Assembly: GCA_043228905.1 (NCBI GenBank)
Contig: JBHGNT010000017.1
Span: 4,650,001 to 4,714,000, forward strand
Length of the DNA stretch: 64,000 nucleotides
Source: Azolla caroliniana
Taxonomy: Eukaryota > Polypodiophyta
Reading direction: 5' to 3'
Made by a program: the position numbers and the translations under genes. This document shows, one piece after another, positions 11,909-24,228 of the stretch (position 1 is the stretch's first letter; each line of letters starts with the position of its first letter). A model generated the notes under the pieces. The model did not search any database, had not been told where the DNA came from, and saw only the letters and a program-made list of their open reading frames with translations.

Positions 11909-13640
11909 TTCCTTTCCAGTTCTACAGAATTGAAAATCTGAACAAAGACATACCTATCACACATGATTTAGATGTCATTCTGCAGGTGAAAACAAGTTTT
12001 TTTGAGGAATTGAGAAGCAAATCGTTTCTGATCCGAATCAGAACCTTTTGGAAACAAATTGATTCACAGAACTGGGGCCTACTCAGTGAGACGAAAGAAA
12101 TGACAATCTAAAGGAAAAGATGCTGTTTGTGCTATTTAGAAGTTGATGTCTAGTAAAAAAACAAACCTTTTCTTGATCTATTGACAAGCAGAAATCCATT
12201 TCTGATGAGAATTGGATCCTTTTGGAAGGAAACTGATCCTTTTCACATGGAAACGATATTCAGACAGATGCATAAAGCACTCTTTAGAAGTCTCTTTACA
12301 TTAAAAGCATCAAGCTTTCTGTTATCAGAATGAAACTCTTTTGAAAGGAAACCAAACCTTAAAATGTAGCTCAGCAGGATGAATCGATGGAAAAACTATA
12401 GGTTTACATAAAAGCAGATAAAACGTTAAGATTCACATAAGTTTCTTCCTGAATCTGAGCAGAGTGGATATAAGGTATGGATTTTCTTAGATATGAACGC
12501 TCTTCTTGAAGAGCTCTTGAGCATCAAGATCTCTCTGACTTGGGACATAATCTGATCCTGGAGAAAGAAAACCCGAGTTATCTCTGATGGGAGACAGTTC
12601 AATTTGATCTGGAATCAGGCTTAATCATATAAACGCCTCCTGAGATTTCTACGATACTTCTCTCAGTGAGGGTACTCTTAGGAAGGCTTGTGGATGGAAG
12701 ATCCCAATCTGAGTCTTCATTATTGTGGATGGAAGATCATAGTTCCATCAGAGATTATTTTTTCTTGAACAAGAATCGGGCATTAAAAAACTTACTGACC
12801 AGAATCGGAGCCTCTCATGATTGATCCTCTGAGACGTACTTCGCAATCTTGTTGTCTTCTTCTTCTTGATCAATAGTCTGTAAATGGACGCCAATTTCTG
12901 ATCAGAATCTCATCCTTGCTGAAATATATGGTTCTCCTTCAAGGAATTAGCTTAAAAGCGGGCTCTAATCTCGGATCAGAGATGATGAATCTTCTCGAAG
13001 ATAGCTCAATAAGCATCAAAATATTTCCGATCAGAATCTCGATTAAGGAATTAAGAGATTTATCTCTGGTTTCCAGATATGGTTGTGCTCCTCCCTTCAT
13101 CTTTTGGTTCGTGTTTTTGTCCTCAATGCAGCTCGAGTATCCTCAGACGCAGCAAAGATTCCGAAGATTCTCCGATGAGACTCTGAGAGAGAAATTCTCA
13201 ATGCTTATATTAAAAACGAGACATAGTTTGCTTACCGACGCTAATTTTGATCTGATCAGATCAATCTCGAAGGAATACATACAAATTTACAATATAAATA
13301 AACATATATTATGAGACGATATGTCTTTCTCTGATCAGGCCTGTTCAGAATCGAACGCTAGCCTCTGATGGATGAATGGAGAAGAAAAAGGAGCTCTGAG
13401 GTGGGGGTGGGGAAGAAGAAGAAGAAGAAGAAGAAGATCAACTCACGAGAGATGGCCCATCGCCATAGCCAGTATCGCCATCGCCACTTCTGCTTTGTTT
13501 TTTCCATTTCGTATTTATTGAGAGAAAAAAACTCTACAGTAAGTATATCAAGAGATAAACGCAAAGGCAAGTAAATAAAATGAAATAAAACGAATTAAAT
13601 GAATAAATAAAAGCAGAATCGATCATTTTCGACGCTATTA
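11909..13640 (-). other. Upstream leader region of the WAP-like gene
   Basis: No protein-coding frame is convincing here. Several diverged copies of a phrase resembling TCTGATCAGAATC followed by CTTTTGGAAGGAAAC occur at about 12,003-12,070, 12,174-12,245 and 12,313-12,355, with shorter echoes to 13,270, suggesting an old local repeat in a 5' UTR intron or promoter. A GAA-rich run at 13,410-13,438 is a candidate 5' UTR tract of the gene. Transcription start and non-coding exons cannot be fixed from sequence. Confidence 0.4.
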
Positions 13641-13830
13641 TTGCTATTATTATTATTATTATTATTATCGCATAATTATATATTTATAATTAACTATGCG
13701 ATAATAGTAATAATTAATAATTAATAATTATATGTATAAAAAACCATCGCTATGTAAATAAAGTATTTAGGGGGGGGGGGGGGTTAATTAATTATGCGAT
13801 AATAATATTAGTTAATAATTAGTAAATATA
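13640..13830. repeat. AT-rich palindromic tract with TATTATTATCGCATAATTA arms and poly-G
   Basis: A (TTA)n run leads into ATCGCATAATTATA, followed by its near-complement AACTATGCGATAATAGTAATAATT, and the same motif returns at 13,793. A run of G interrupts at about 13,771-13,783. It could be a decayed foldback element or simple-sequence slippage; no target duplication is evident. Confidence 0.45.
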
Positions 13831-14404
13831 TCTATTTATTTTTTTAAACTTCGTCTTTGGTCTTTTATGTTTTGTCCTAAGATTTGTTTATAATTTTACT
13901 TTTTTGGCTATTTTTCCGACTTAAGTTAATAAATTGCATTATGTATGCATATGTTTTTATTTATTTATTTGGTTGCTCTCAACAAGTGAAAATCCTAATC
14001 ATTAGAACCACACGAATTTTTCCCTCATACGGTTCCACGAAATTAATTCCCTAAATACCCTTTTGTCGTGTCTTGTTGTTCATCCAATCCGGACATGACC
14101 CACGGCAGACCCACCCCCTCTCATGCCCCACACATCACTCACAATATTTGCTTTTGTCCGGCGGACACTCGCCCACCAATGGGTGGGTGGCGTCCCGACT
14201 CCCAATGGCCACGGATGTACACTATCCTTCTTGTTTTACTTCGTGTCCCCCCCCTCCCCCCCCCCCCCCTTTTTCCCCACATGGACCAACACAGCATACC
14301 ACACAATATGTGCCCATCCATGGACACCTACCTACTCATTCATGAATGGCCTCCTCCCAATGGTTGTGACAATGGCATGTACTGCGGGTGCGGGGATAAT
14401 GGTG
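13831..14404. other. Non-coding, low-complexity flank
   Basis: T-rich DNA, then a C-rich block with poly-C at about 14,250-14,268. Overlapping frames through the C-rich part are compositional artefacts. Nothing recognised. Confidence 0.4.
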
Positions 14405-14412
14405 TTGGGATC

Positions 14413-14880
14413 TAACAATCGGCAACGGTTTGGTTCCGAACCGAACCGCGAAACTGCAGCTTAACTGTTTATACGGTTCAGGTTGGTTCGGTTCAAGTTC
14501 AAGTTCAAGTTTTTGTAAACGGTTTGGTTTTAATGGTTTTAAACCGCGGTTTAAACGATTTAACGGTTTCATGGTTTTTTTTCTAATTTTTAATTTTTAA
14601 TTTTTTTTAAAACTACCTTTTTTTCTAAAAGCCTAATTCTCACATTTTAGGAAAAATCTTTAAAATTTGAAATAATAAAAATTAATTAATTTTAAAATAT
14701 TTATTTTGACTTAAGTTGAAAACTGAAACCAAACCACGAAACCACGGTTTTAGCAGTTTAATGGTTTAACGGTTTGGATTTTTACCAAACAGTTCGGTTA
14801 AACGGTTTTGTGGTTCCGTTCAGATTTCAAGATTTTAAAACGGTTTGGACACTCTCAAACCGAACCGTTGCCGATTGTTA
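14413..14880. mobile_element. hAT-like non-autonomous DNA element (MITE), copy 1
   Basis: 468 bp bounded by terminal inverted repeats beginning TAACAATCGGCAACGGTTTG and flanked by perfect 8-bp direct repeats TTGGGATC (14405-14412 and 14881-14888). An 8-bp target duplication is the hallmark of hAT transposition. The interior is rich in GGTTCGGTTT and its complement, has no coding frame, and is imperfectly self-complementary. Copies 2 and 3 of the same family are at 47,208 and 52,327. Confidence 0.88.
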
Positions 14881-14888
14881 TTGGGATC

Positions 14889-15430
14889 CAATTGTTTGGG
14901 ATTTGGATTCGAGGCAACAGTTCTACCTTATATTATAAGTATTCTAAAACAAAATTATAAGTTCTTAGAATGTGTATTTTTACGGTAAAATACGTTGAAT
15001 ACTTGAATACCACTCATGTTGAACAATGAATACTAAGTTTACTTGAAATTTGAATACAATAGAGTAAATAACAATTGTCTTTATGGTCTATGGATAACAC
15101 ATGGTTATCTATGTTTCAAAAAATTATTTGGATTGACATAGAATAGGTAATCAAGAGGGTGTCGTAGGAGACCTTACGACAACAAGAGGTGACATGTGGT
15201 CGTCAATCATAATCTTGCTACACAAAAAATCAAGGATATCCTCCCAACACTCCTCTATCTATTCCATGATCAATCATCTTTTCATTAAAAGGCCTACTTT
15301 AGTCACTCCATGTAGGATATAAACCTTTATTGCATATTACCTTAGGGAATTCATGTGAAGTAGTATAATTTTCTCATCTACAACCATATGCATTTTGGAA
15401 GATTTTATTATATGGACGTAGAATCATATA
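14889..15430. other. Intergenic, nothing recognised
   Basis: AT-rich DNA between two DNA elements, without a gene or a clear repeat. Confidence 0.4.
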
Positions 15431-16659
15431 CAGTAGACATTCGGTTAAGTGCGTGCCCACATAAGTGCACCATTCTATTAAGTGCGCTTTTTTTAGTGGT
15501 CAAAATCCGGATCAAAAAAATTACATTGTTTCATGACGAAATTACATCAAACCAAGTTAAAACTATGTTCCAAACATTCAGAAAACAACGAAAGGAGCTT
15601 TTGTGGGTATGTCTATGTGTGTGTTTACGATTACAAGGACATCCCACAAGTTTAGTCACATAGGAACCAAGAAGTGTTATGGTAACGAGAGCGAGTCCAA
15701 ACATTAAGAAAACAACGAAAGGAGTTTCTGTGGGTATGTCATGTGTGTCATGTGTTCTACATGTGTGTGTGTGCGTGTGTGTGTTACGATTACAAATCTG
15801 TGATTTTGATTCTTGATTAAAGAACATAAGCAAAGAATGGAAAACAAATCTTGATGATCGTGAATAGTCAAGTTTTGTAGCAATTGGCTGTGAACGTGAG
15901 CTCTCCTTCTCCACGCACAACATATCCATCTGTTCTCCTTCTCTTTCTGTGTGTGCCTGTATCACATCTGTGTGTGCTCTTTTCTTGCATGAAGAAAGCC
16001 TCTCTCCCTCCCTCTCTCTTTCTGTGCATCTTGTTTAGATGACAAAAGTTGCAGTCGGTGATTTATCTGTTGCTCCCCCTCTCTCTTTTCTTGTCTCCTC
16101 CATCTGTACTTCAATTCCTCAAACTTGCTGCCACTAGGAAGAAAACGCAAGAAAAAATCCCATCGCATGATGCATCCAAGGAAGCTCATTAGGTTTGTTG
16201 CATAATGGATGTATTTCTCAGATGTAGCAAAAAGACAAATACCATCTAGAATCGAGAAAGAAATTGAAGAGTGTGTATGGTGAAACTAGAAACATTTTAG
16301 GTTAATTTAACACATAAATTGATCACTTTTCTTATCAAGAATTGTATGATTAGCATACAGAAGGAAAAATATTTCAGAAAACCCTAAAAATTTCCCTAAA
16401 ACCCTAAAATGTTTGAGAGAAAGAAATTGAAAAGTATGAATGGTGGAACTAGAAACGTTTTAGGTCAATTTATCACATAAATTTATCACTTTTCTTATCA
16501 AGAATTGTATGATTAGCATACAGAAGGAAAATATTTCAGAAAACCCTAAAAATTTCCAAAAAACCCTAAAATGTTTCAGAAAACCCCTAAGTGCGCAGCT
16601 CGGTTAAGTGTGCACTTCTTCCTTGCGTTCAAAGTGCGCACTTAACCGAATGTCTACTG
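15431..16659. mobile_element. pogo/Tc1-mariner-like non-autonomous element
   Basis: Perfect 25-bp terminal inverted repeats, starting CAGTAGACATTCGGTTAAGT, bound 1,229 bp and are flanked by TA on both sides (15429-15430, 16660-16661), as for Tc1/mariner/pogo insertions. The CAGTAGA start fits pogo-like plant elements such as Lemi1/Emigrant. Inside are sub-terminal AAGTGC repeats and a 163-bp tandem duplication, but no transposase frame; short frames at 15,531-15,965 and 15,962-16,189 show no known domain. Assignment to pogo rests on ends and TA only. Confidence 0.72.
16258..16590. repeat. 163-bp tandem duplication inside the pogo-like element
   Basis: Two copies (from about 16258 and 16421) share AGAATTGTATGATTAGCATA and AGAAAACCCTAAAAATTTCC, with scattered differences. 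It explains part of the element's length. Confidence 0.85.
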
Positions 16660-16894
16660 TACACACCACACCCACTCCAAAACATCGACTCAATCGTCAA
16701 ACCCAACCCATCTTCCCTAGTTTAGGTCCTTGATGGTCCTGCTAATGTTTCATATGCACATGCAAGTGCTACCTGAGCAAGACCTCAGGGGATCTCAACC
16801 AGGGAGGACGTGATCTTGTGCAAGAAGGCTATAAGCCACTCGATGGGTTGCCTCTTGTAAATTCCTCTTTTTGTGAAATAACATTGTCAAGATC

Positions 16895-17100
16895 AAGGAC
16901 TTGATTCGAGTCGAGAGAATTCCAGACTCGAGGAAACCTGAAAGTCAAATCAAGGAAAGCCTTTGACTTGAGGAATGTTATAAGACAAGTTGAGGAAAGC
17001 CTTCAACTCGAGGAAACCTCAAAGTCAAGGAAAGCTTAGACTCCACTTGGCGAAACCTGTTTGACTTGAGGAAAGCTTTGAGTCGAGGAATTCCTTCACC
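16895..17100. repeat. Minisatellite of TTGACTCGAGGAAAGCC-like units
   Basis: Around six variable copies of a phrase like GACTYGAGGAAA(G/C)C with AAGTCAAGGAAAGC between them. Irregular period of about 30 bp. No coding frame. Confidence 0.65.
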
Positions 17101-18650
17101 TCTCATTAGCGTTGTGATTCAATCTTGCCCTCTCTCACACACAATTAAATATATGAATCAATTAAACCCTTTTCTTGAAGTTTTTGAGGCGGAGTACCAT
17201 TGTAGTTTGATACAACGTTTTACATTTGACAATATATGAATCAATTAAATGCCTATACATATTTCTCTCATAGTGACAATGTGCTTTTCCAACTAACTGT
17301 TCATTAGTCAAATATTTTGAATATCTTGTCTACATTCAACTCTAAATATATTACTTGTTGTTCGGTTTTTATCTCATATTTAATTTGAGGGTGATAACAA
17401 TATCTCCCTCTCGCATCTCATATTTAACTTCTAATGATCATTGATGATAATAAGAGCTCTCTCTTTCTAGGATGATGATAAACTTATCTAGACTTGTATA
17501 GAGTAGACATAATTATGTTTGGTAGGACACTCATTTACCATGTGGGAACCTTGACGATTGAAGTATGTGAATGTGACCCTATACATAGGGTTGCGGGGGT
17601 TCTCCTCTTCAATTTCTCAACGTATGCACATGATAGATGTTTCCATCTAGTTCGATGTAATGTGAGAATACTTTGTGATTGTGTAGATATCCTCATCATC
17701 ATAGATCCTATTATCTAGATATTGTGGTGATCATAATAGAGTTTGTTTTTGGTTGATGTTTATTCAATTTACTTTATATAAGTAGATGTGGAAGTATATG
17801 GTAAGTCACACTCTTGAAATGAGTATAAGGGTGTGATTAGGAAGATAGTATGCCAAGGGAGCTAATTCACTCTATGGGCATGCTCAAAAGTGTTTGACAC
17901 CCTCTATCTTCTGTCTTGCAAGCTATAGGGTGTTTACCCACATGTTGGTTCGTTGCGAAGGTGTTTGGGTGGGTAAATACCAATGGATAATGTTAAAAGA
18001 AATAGAATATTTAGCATTTCAGCCAAAATTGACTGTGTAAGTCGAACAATCATCAACAAATTCCAAATATATGGTATTTCAAGTACAAGATCTATCAATT
18101 GGAACATTGAGAATATCATCAACATGATTTGAAGCATGTATATATGTTACAAAAGGTAACATGAATACATGCACTTGTGACCAACTTTCAACACCTACAG
18201 AATTTTCCAAATACTCAATCAATAACCCTTATATTACACTCTTTATAGTCATGCATCGTAATGTTTTTCCTTATCAATACACTTTAAGAAGTTCTTTGAA
18301 CAACACTTGATGTTAAATACTGTTTTAAATTTTCAATATCATGATCTAATCATACAACAAGCAAGAGCATTTACAAAATCCTACTATTCCCGCTTTATGG
18401 GGATGAAGGTTCATTTCTTTCTTGAACGAAACCCCCATAGGATAATTTGTATGGAGAGGTTCTAATTGAGGCATGATCAAGCAAATAAGAAAATATGTTA
18501 AACTATCCATAGACATTTTAGGAATGTGGTCAACATAGAGATAACTCTTGCTAACTGTGTTAGAAAAACATTGGTTGCAAAAATATTAGTACTTGTCACT
18601 CTAAGAGTATGAATTGTAACCAAAAAGTTTCTCATTGCATATACACGTAA
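17101..18650. other. Intergenic, nothing recognised
   Basis: AT-rich DNA with short unsupported frames only (for example 17,494-17,718 and 17,934-18,137). No domain, element end or RNA gene could be recognised. Confidence 0.4.
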
Positions 18651-18659
18651 GACTACTGC

Positions 18660-19390
18660 TTTCTGGGCTGAAGATGGGGATCTTCACCTAGTACACGACC
18701 CTGTTTCAGGAGGACTTATGAAAGCTGGAAATGGAACTCTCACGATCATGTTTGCAGGATTGTTGAAGTACAAGATGTGTTCCTAAGGCTTCCAACTACA
18801 GATGTGGTCTCATGGAATGCAATGATGACAAGGCATACATAACATGGATGTTGGTTGATATGATGTTGATGTGGAAAAATGAAGCATACTCCTTGATATT
18901 TTCAAAACGATGAGTGGTGATGGTGTGGAGGTGAGAAGCATATTCCTGAGTGTCGAGGAGGCGTCTCGTAGCTAACTAAATTGTGGATATATCTTCCCTA
19001 CCATGGCATTCATCGGAAAAGATTTCGAACAGATTGCAAGGATTTGTAAAGTGCAATGGAAATGGTCTTACAAATTCACCAACGAGAGGTTGAGATAGAA
19101 TAACACTTTATTGTAGAGGCCCAATTCCTATTTGCAAAACAATCTTTTAAATATAGCCACAACATGTGGCACTTTGGTTGAAGGAAAAAGAGGTTTGTGA
19201 AACCATGCCTATGACAGATATTGCACCATGGAATGCATTGATCACATGATATGTAAGCAAGTGTAATGGCTTTGTGCCTTGAAGTTATTGGCAAAAATGT
19301 TGGGTGAGAAGGTGGAAATCATCTTAGAGTGCATTATTTGTGGTTTTCATAGGTCATCATGGTTAGAGCCATTGTAATGTTTTAGCCTAA
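18660..19390 (+). pseudogene. Decayed PPR gene fragment
   Basis: Scattered plus-strand blocks read like PPR motifs: VVSWNAMM near 18,810, WNALIT near 19,230, and a CGTLVEGK-like stretch near 19,165. They are separated by stops and frame changes, and nothing intact remains. The typical SWNAMI phrase is seen directly; the family call is inference from it. Too degraded to identify a parent gene. Confidence 0.5.
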
Positions 19391-20305
19391 TCATTTCGTC
19401 ATGTATGTACTAATGAAGAATGTTTTTTAAAGAAAAAAAAGGCTACTGCTTTCTATTGTCAATACAAAAAAGCTACAATTGTGAATGATTGTCCATCACT
19501 TCAAATCCCCCTTAGTGACATTCAACATTTTAACGTCTCATCATGTTTCCAAAAGCCAAAGGACACCATAGTTACCTCTCTTGTTTTTTGGAAGTCAATA
19601 AGATCTTGTTATGTCAATACCATAATGTTTCATTCCAAACTTTGTGAATGGTAAAGCTCTCACATAGCACCATTACTAACATTGTTATTTAGGTCAATAA
19701 GATGCTTTCATGTCAACACCACTGGGCTTCTTGAATACCTTTTGAACTCATGTCCAACCAAATTAAAATAAAGGCTTCTTATGGCACTAACCTTTTCAAG
19801 GAGAATCGTTGAAGGGAATGTCCCTGGTTATAAAGCACTTTCAAATGTTCTCGTTATGGAGGAGGAAATTGGCTTGGACAAAGTCATGATGTGGAGTGCA
19901 AATGGGGAAAAACATTGAGGTGAAGAGTTTCATTAAAACATCAAGGCAATAGATTAAATTATAAGAGCTAAGCAATACAATAAATGGATTCAATACCCAC
20001 AATATACAACAAAGGGAAAAAGCTTATCTACAATCCACTAGATACAATACGATAACGAGGCATGTTGTGAAAACAAAAAGAAGGAAATTGCATTTTGCAA
20101 CAATCAAGTGTTTATCCAAGGATAATGTTGGCTCGATCAGCTTAAATAATAAGAGATAAACAATATAGTAATTGGGTGAAGGGTTCAATACCCGTGTTAT
20201 ACAACAAAGGGAAAAAAGTTATCTATAACCCACAGGAAACAAGAAGGCATGTGGTAAAAATGAAAACAAGGAGATGCATTCTGCAATTTATCTAAGAAAA
20301 AGTGC
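19391..20305. repeat. Intergenic with a diverged direct duplication (about 186-bp offset)
   Basis: The stretches 19,961-20,100 and 20,147-20,290 share ACAACAAAGGGAAAAA, a TTCAATACCC phrase and GGCATGT with AAAACAA nearby. The second copy ends against the Ty3 element. No gene seen. Confidence 0.55.
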
Positions 20306-20310
20306 CAATG

Positions 20311-20775
20311 TATTAGAGATTAGGTACTAAAGTAAGCATAAAATAAGGATATATCAATGATAGATCTAGAAAGAATAGAGAGAAAAGAGAGAAAGAAGGG
20401 TGCCGATCCACCCGACCACCCCCGAGCGAAGGGATCGAGACGGACTCGAGCCTCGATCGGCGTCCCATACCACCGCCTTGGCGTCGAGTCGTACCTGGAC
20501 GATAGCGCGCTTGCTACAAGAGTCGTTCCACTCACGGACAGAGTCTCGACGTAGTCAATGCATGCCCAAATGAGGGTAGCTAGGCCTCTTATTTATAGTA
20601 ATTCTCAAGGCCCCCAGCCATGTTCACACTTGGCCTCATGGGTTGTCTCAATCCCGAGGATTAAAAGTAATCCTCCCCTTCTTTAGACTCTTTGTTTAAC
20701 CCTCACACTTATCCACGTGTATAGAATACTACGACAATTCTCACCACGGGATATTATATGGTCATGCCCGTAACA
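20311..20775 (-). repeat. 3' LTR of the Ty3 element
   Basis: 465 bp, identical to the other LTR where checked. On the element strand it begins TGTTACGGGC and ends CTCTAATA. A TATA box (CTATAAATA) lies on the minus strand at about 20,591-20,599. Short frames inside both LTRs are repeat-copied artefacts. Confidence 0.95.
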
Positions 20776-23594
20776 TACTCCCCCTCTTTAAAACATTGCA
20801 CTCTTGCAATGGAAAGTTAGGGAAGTTAGTTCTTAGAGTCGTTTCGCGTTCCCATGTGGCATCTTTGATTGATTTATCCATCCATTTTATTTTAAATTCT
20901 CGGATTTCCTTAGCACGTAATTTTTTTGTTTTAACATCGAGAATTCTTTCTGGTACATGTGGTTTAGAAGATAAATCTTCAGAAGTAACCAGAGTTTCAG
21001 TTGTAACTGTATTGTCGCCAGAACCTAGAAGTTCTTTTAGACGACTTACATGAAAGACTGGATGGATTCCAACACCATCGGGAAGAGCGAGACGATAGGC
21101 TGATGATCCAATGCGTTTGAGGACTGTAAAAGGTCCACAAAACCGTGGGGCTAACTTAGCGCACTTACCCGTAGACAATGTCTTAGAATTGTGAGGTACA
21201 CGTAAAAATACCTTCTGTCCAGGGCTGAATACACGAGGTTGCCTGTGATGATCGGCATAAAAACGCGCTCTATCTTGAGCTGTTTTTATATTATCCCGTG
21301 CAATATGCAACATATCTTGCATATCCCGAAGAAAGTTTTGCGTACTTCGCAACTCATCATGATGTATATTAACATCAATCGGGGCTCGTGGCTGAAATCC
21401 ATACATCAACATAAAAGGACTATATCCCGTCGACGTATGCTTGGAGCTGTTATAAGCAAACTCCAAAATTGGGAGGTAACGTTCCCATTTTGTTGGTTTT
21501 GCACCAACGTATGCTCGAAGCATGTCCTCAATAATTTGATTTACTCGTTCTGTCTGTCCATCGGATTGAGGATGATCCGTGGAGCTCATGCTCAACGTAG
21601 TTTCTAACTTCTTAAAGACTTGCGTCCAGAAGTCACTAGTAAACTTCGGATCTCGGTCACTCACGATATCCATCGGTAACCCGTAAAAACGAAATAACTC
21701 ATCAACGAATTGGTAAGCCAATTCAGGAGCTGTTACCGTGGTTTTAGTAGCAATAAATCTGGCCATTTTAGTTAGTCTGTCAACCACAACCCATATGGCA
21801 TCATGACCTTTTTGGGTGCGAGGAAGGCTAACAATAAAATCCATGGATATACTTTCCCACTTATTATTGGGAATGTCCAAGGGATGTAAAAGTCCTGCGG
21901 CTTTAAGTCGCTCGGCTTTGTTAACCTGACATTGGTGACATTTAGTCACATAGCTATGTATGTCAGGACGCATCTTAGGCCAATAAAATTGAGTGGAGAT
22001 GAGAACGAGTGTACGATGTATTCCAGGGTGCCCTGCTGAGGGTGCATCATGGCATTCAAAAAGAATTCTCTTTTTGACCTCAGGTAAATCTGGAACACAA
22101 ACCTTCCCATTACGGTAGAGCAGACCGTTAGCAATGTGGAAGTATTCCTTCGAGGGTGTGGTGGTGTCTGTTCCAGACTCGACTCTTGCCCAGTATTTTG
22201 CAAAATAATTGTCATCAGGATACTTTCCTTGAAGGTGATCATAAAGATCTGATGTTATTTCAGTGAAGCTAAGCATGTTAACTTCACGGATGCGACTTAG
22301 TGCATCAGCGACAGTATTCATGGAACCTTTACGATATCGTATGGAAAAATCAAAGTCCTGGATGAGATCAGCCCATCGTGCCTTACGACCTTTCAGGTCT
22401 TGTTGGTCACAAAAATATTTCAAGGACTCGTGGTCCGTAGTTACCACAAAGCGATTTCCATAAAGATAATGGCGCCATGTTTTGAGCGCATGTATAACCG
22501 CAAATAATTCCTTTTCTTGAACGGTATACCGACATTGAGCAGAATCAAGTTTCTTACTCTCGAATGCTATTGGTTTACCATCTTGATACAAGACAACACC
22601 TATAGCATAATCGCTTGCGTCGGTTTCAACCTCAAAAGGTTTTGAAGGATCGGGTAAAAGAAGTGAAGGAGCCTTGCATACCAAGTCCTTGAGTTCCTTA
22701 AAGGCGAGGTCTAGTGTAACATTCCACACAATAGGTTTTGTAGACTTACGCGTTTGACCTTTTAGAAGATCAGTAAACGGCGTCGTCAATTGTGAGTAAT
22801 TACGAAGAGATTTTCGCAAAAATCCGACAAAACCAAGGAATGATCGAACTTCTCGAATATTCCGAAGAGTGGGCCAAAGCTTGATTTTCTCGATGCGAGA
22901 AGGATCAATTTCAACTCCTCGTTCGGTTATGAGATGTCCAAGATAAGTAATTGATTTCTTGAAGAACTCACATTTTGAGATCTTCGCGTAAAATTGTTTG
23001 TCACGCAATATTTGTAAAACAAAGCGGACATGTCTAGCATGTTCTTGTAATGTACGGCTATAAACTAAAATATCATCTAAGAAGATAACGACAAATTTTC
23101 CAAGTTGTTCTCGGAAAATGTCATTCATTTCTTGTTGAAATGTAGCCGGAGCATTGGTCAAACCAAAAGGCATAACCAAAAACTCATAATGGCCGTAGCG
23201 CGTACGAAATGCTGTTTTAGGAACATCGTCCTCACTTATTCGTATTTGATGGTAGCCAGTACGGAGATCAAGTTTCGTAAAATACCGAGCTCCCTGGAGA
23301 CGGTCAATTAGATCGTCAGCCCGGGGCAATGGGTACGAATTCTTGATCGTCACTTTATTCAAGCGTCGGTAATTAATACACATACGCCATGTGCCCTCTT
23401 TCTTTTTAACCAAGAGAACTGGTGCACCCCATGGAGATTTACTATAACGTATATAACCCATTCGTAAATAGTCCTTAAGTTGCTTAGCTACCTCATCCTC
23501 TTCAGATCGACTTAGGCGATACGGAGGTATACTAATGGGTGCAATGCCAGGTACAATATCTATACGATGGTCTATATTACGTTTAGGAGGTAAA
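20762..23594 (-). CDS. pol: Ty3 pol: RT, RNase H, integrase, chromodomain-like tail
   Basis: Open to the stop at 20762, which lies inside the 3' LTR. Upstream of 23594 the frame is cut by the copia insertion. Blocks seen in order: RT with [12 protein letters not shown] and the catalytic FLDDILVYS; RNase H with [13 protein letters not shown] and TDHESLKYF; integrase zinc finger (H..H..CHQC), catalytic core with [16 protein letters not shown] and [13 protein letters not shown]; then a tail with PERILDV and [16 protein letters not shown], a chromodomain-like stretch that in chromoviruses guides insertion to marked chromatin. No stop interrupts this 2.8 kb. The reading frame matches that of the protease segment on the far side of the copia element. 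Confidence 0.93.
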
Positions 23595-24218
23595 TGTAAG
23601 GAATAGACGCTTCTATTCACCTTCACCAACTCGGCCACAACCGAGCAATCGCTGATCAATGGAGCAGAAAATAGGAACCACACGGAGAAAGAAACAGAAC
23701 ACGAGCACACAGGGATTTAACGTGGAAAACCCTAGATGGGAAAAACCACGGGAGTACAAGACTCCAAACAACACTATGCAAAAAAGAAGTATACAGTGGC
23801 GAGCTCCAAGGCGACGACCTTGAGCTCGCTGTCCTCGCCACAGGCGGCGGAAATACACAGAGGCGTCGTCCTCTTTCTCTCTCGCGCTCTATCTCTCTCT
23901 CTCTCTTACGGCTACTCTCTCTCTTCACTCCTCTTAAGTGGAAAAACAGAAAAATAAGAAGCAACATAAAAACTGTTTGCCCTAAGTCATATTTATACAT
24001 ATATGACTTTAGGGCTATTTACAACTATAGCCTCAGAGGGGCCCTTAGCAGACATATTCACGGATATGTCCCTGCATCCGGATCTCTTCTTCGGGTACAT
24101 TCGTCATCCGACTCCGAAGTCGGGGTCTTCATCATCCGGTTCCGAAACCGAAACCGGGCTTGTCGACTTTGGCCTCCGACATCCGACCATCCCATCTGAA
24201 GGGACCGAAATCCCAACA
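23595..24218 (-). repeat. 3' LTR of the nested copia element
   Basis: 624 bp. On the element strand it runs from TGTTGGGATTTCGG to CTATTCCTTACA. A TATA box (GTATAAATATG) is at about 23,990-24,000 on the minus strand. It carries 26 bp more CT repeat than the 5' copy. Confidence 0.93.
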
Positions 24219-24228
24219 AACTCCCCCT

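Noticed and set aside
14068-14464. Overlapping Pro- and His-rich frames around the C-rich tract
   Set aside because: Several frames are open at once on both strands, driven by poly-C and CCAC composition; no domain or splice support.
20320-20554. Short frames found in identical form at 20.3 kb and 32.2 kb
   Set aside because: They are inside the two Ty3 LTRs and are copied with them; overlapping on opposite strands, no known domain.
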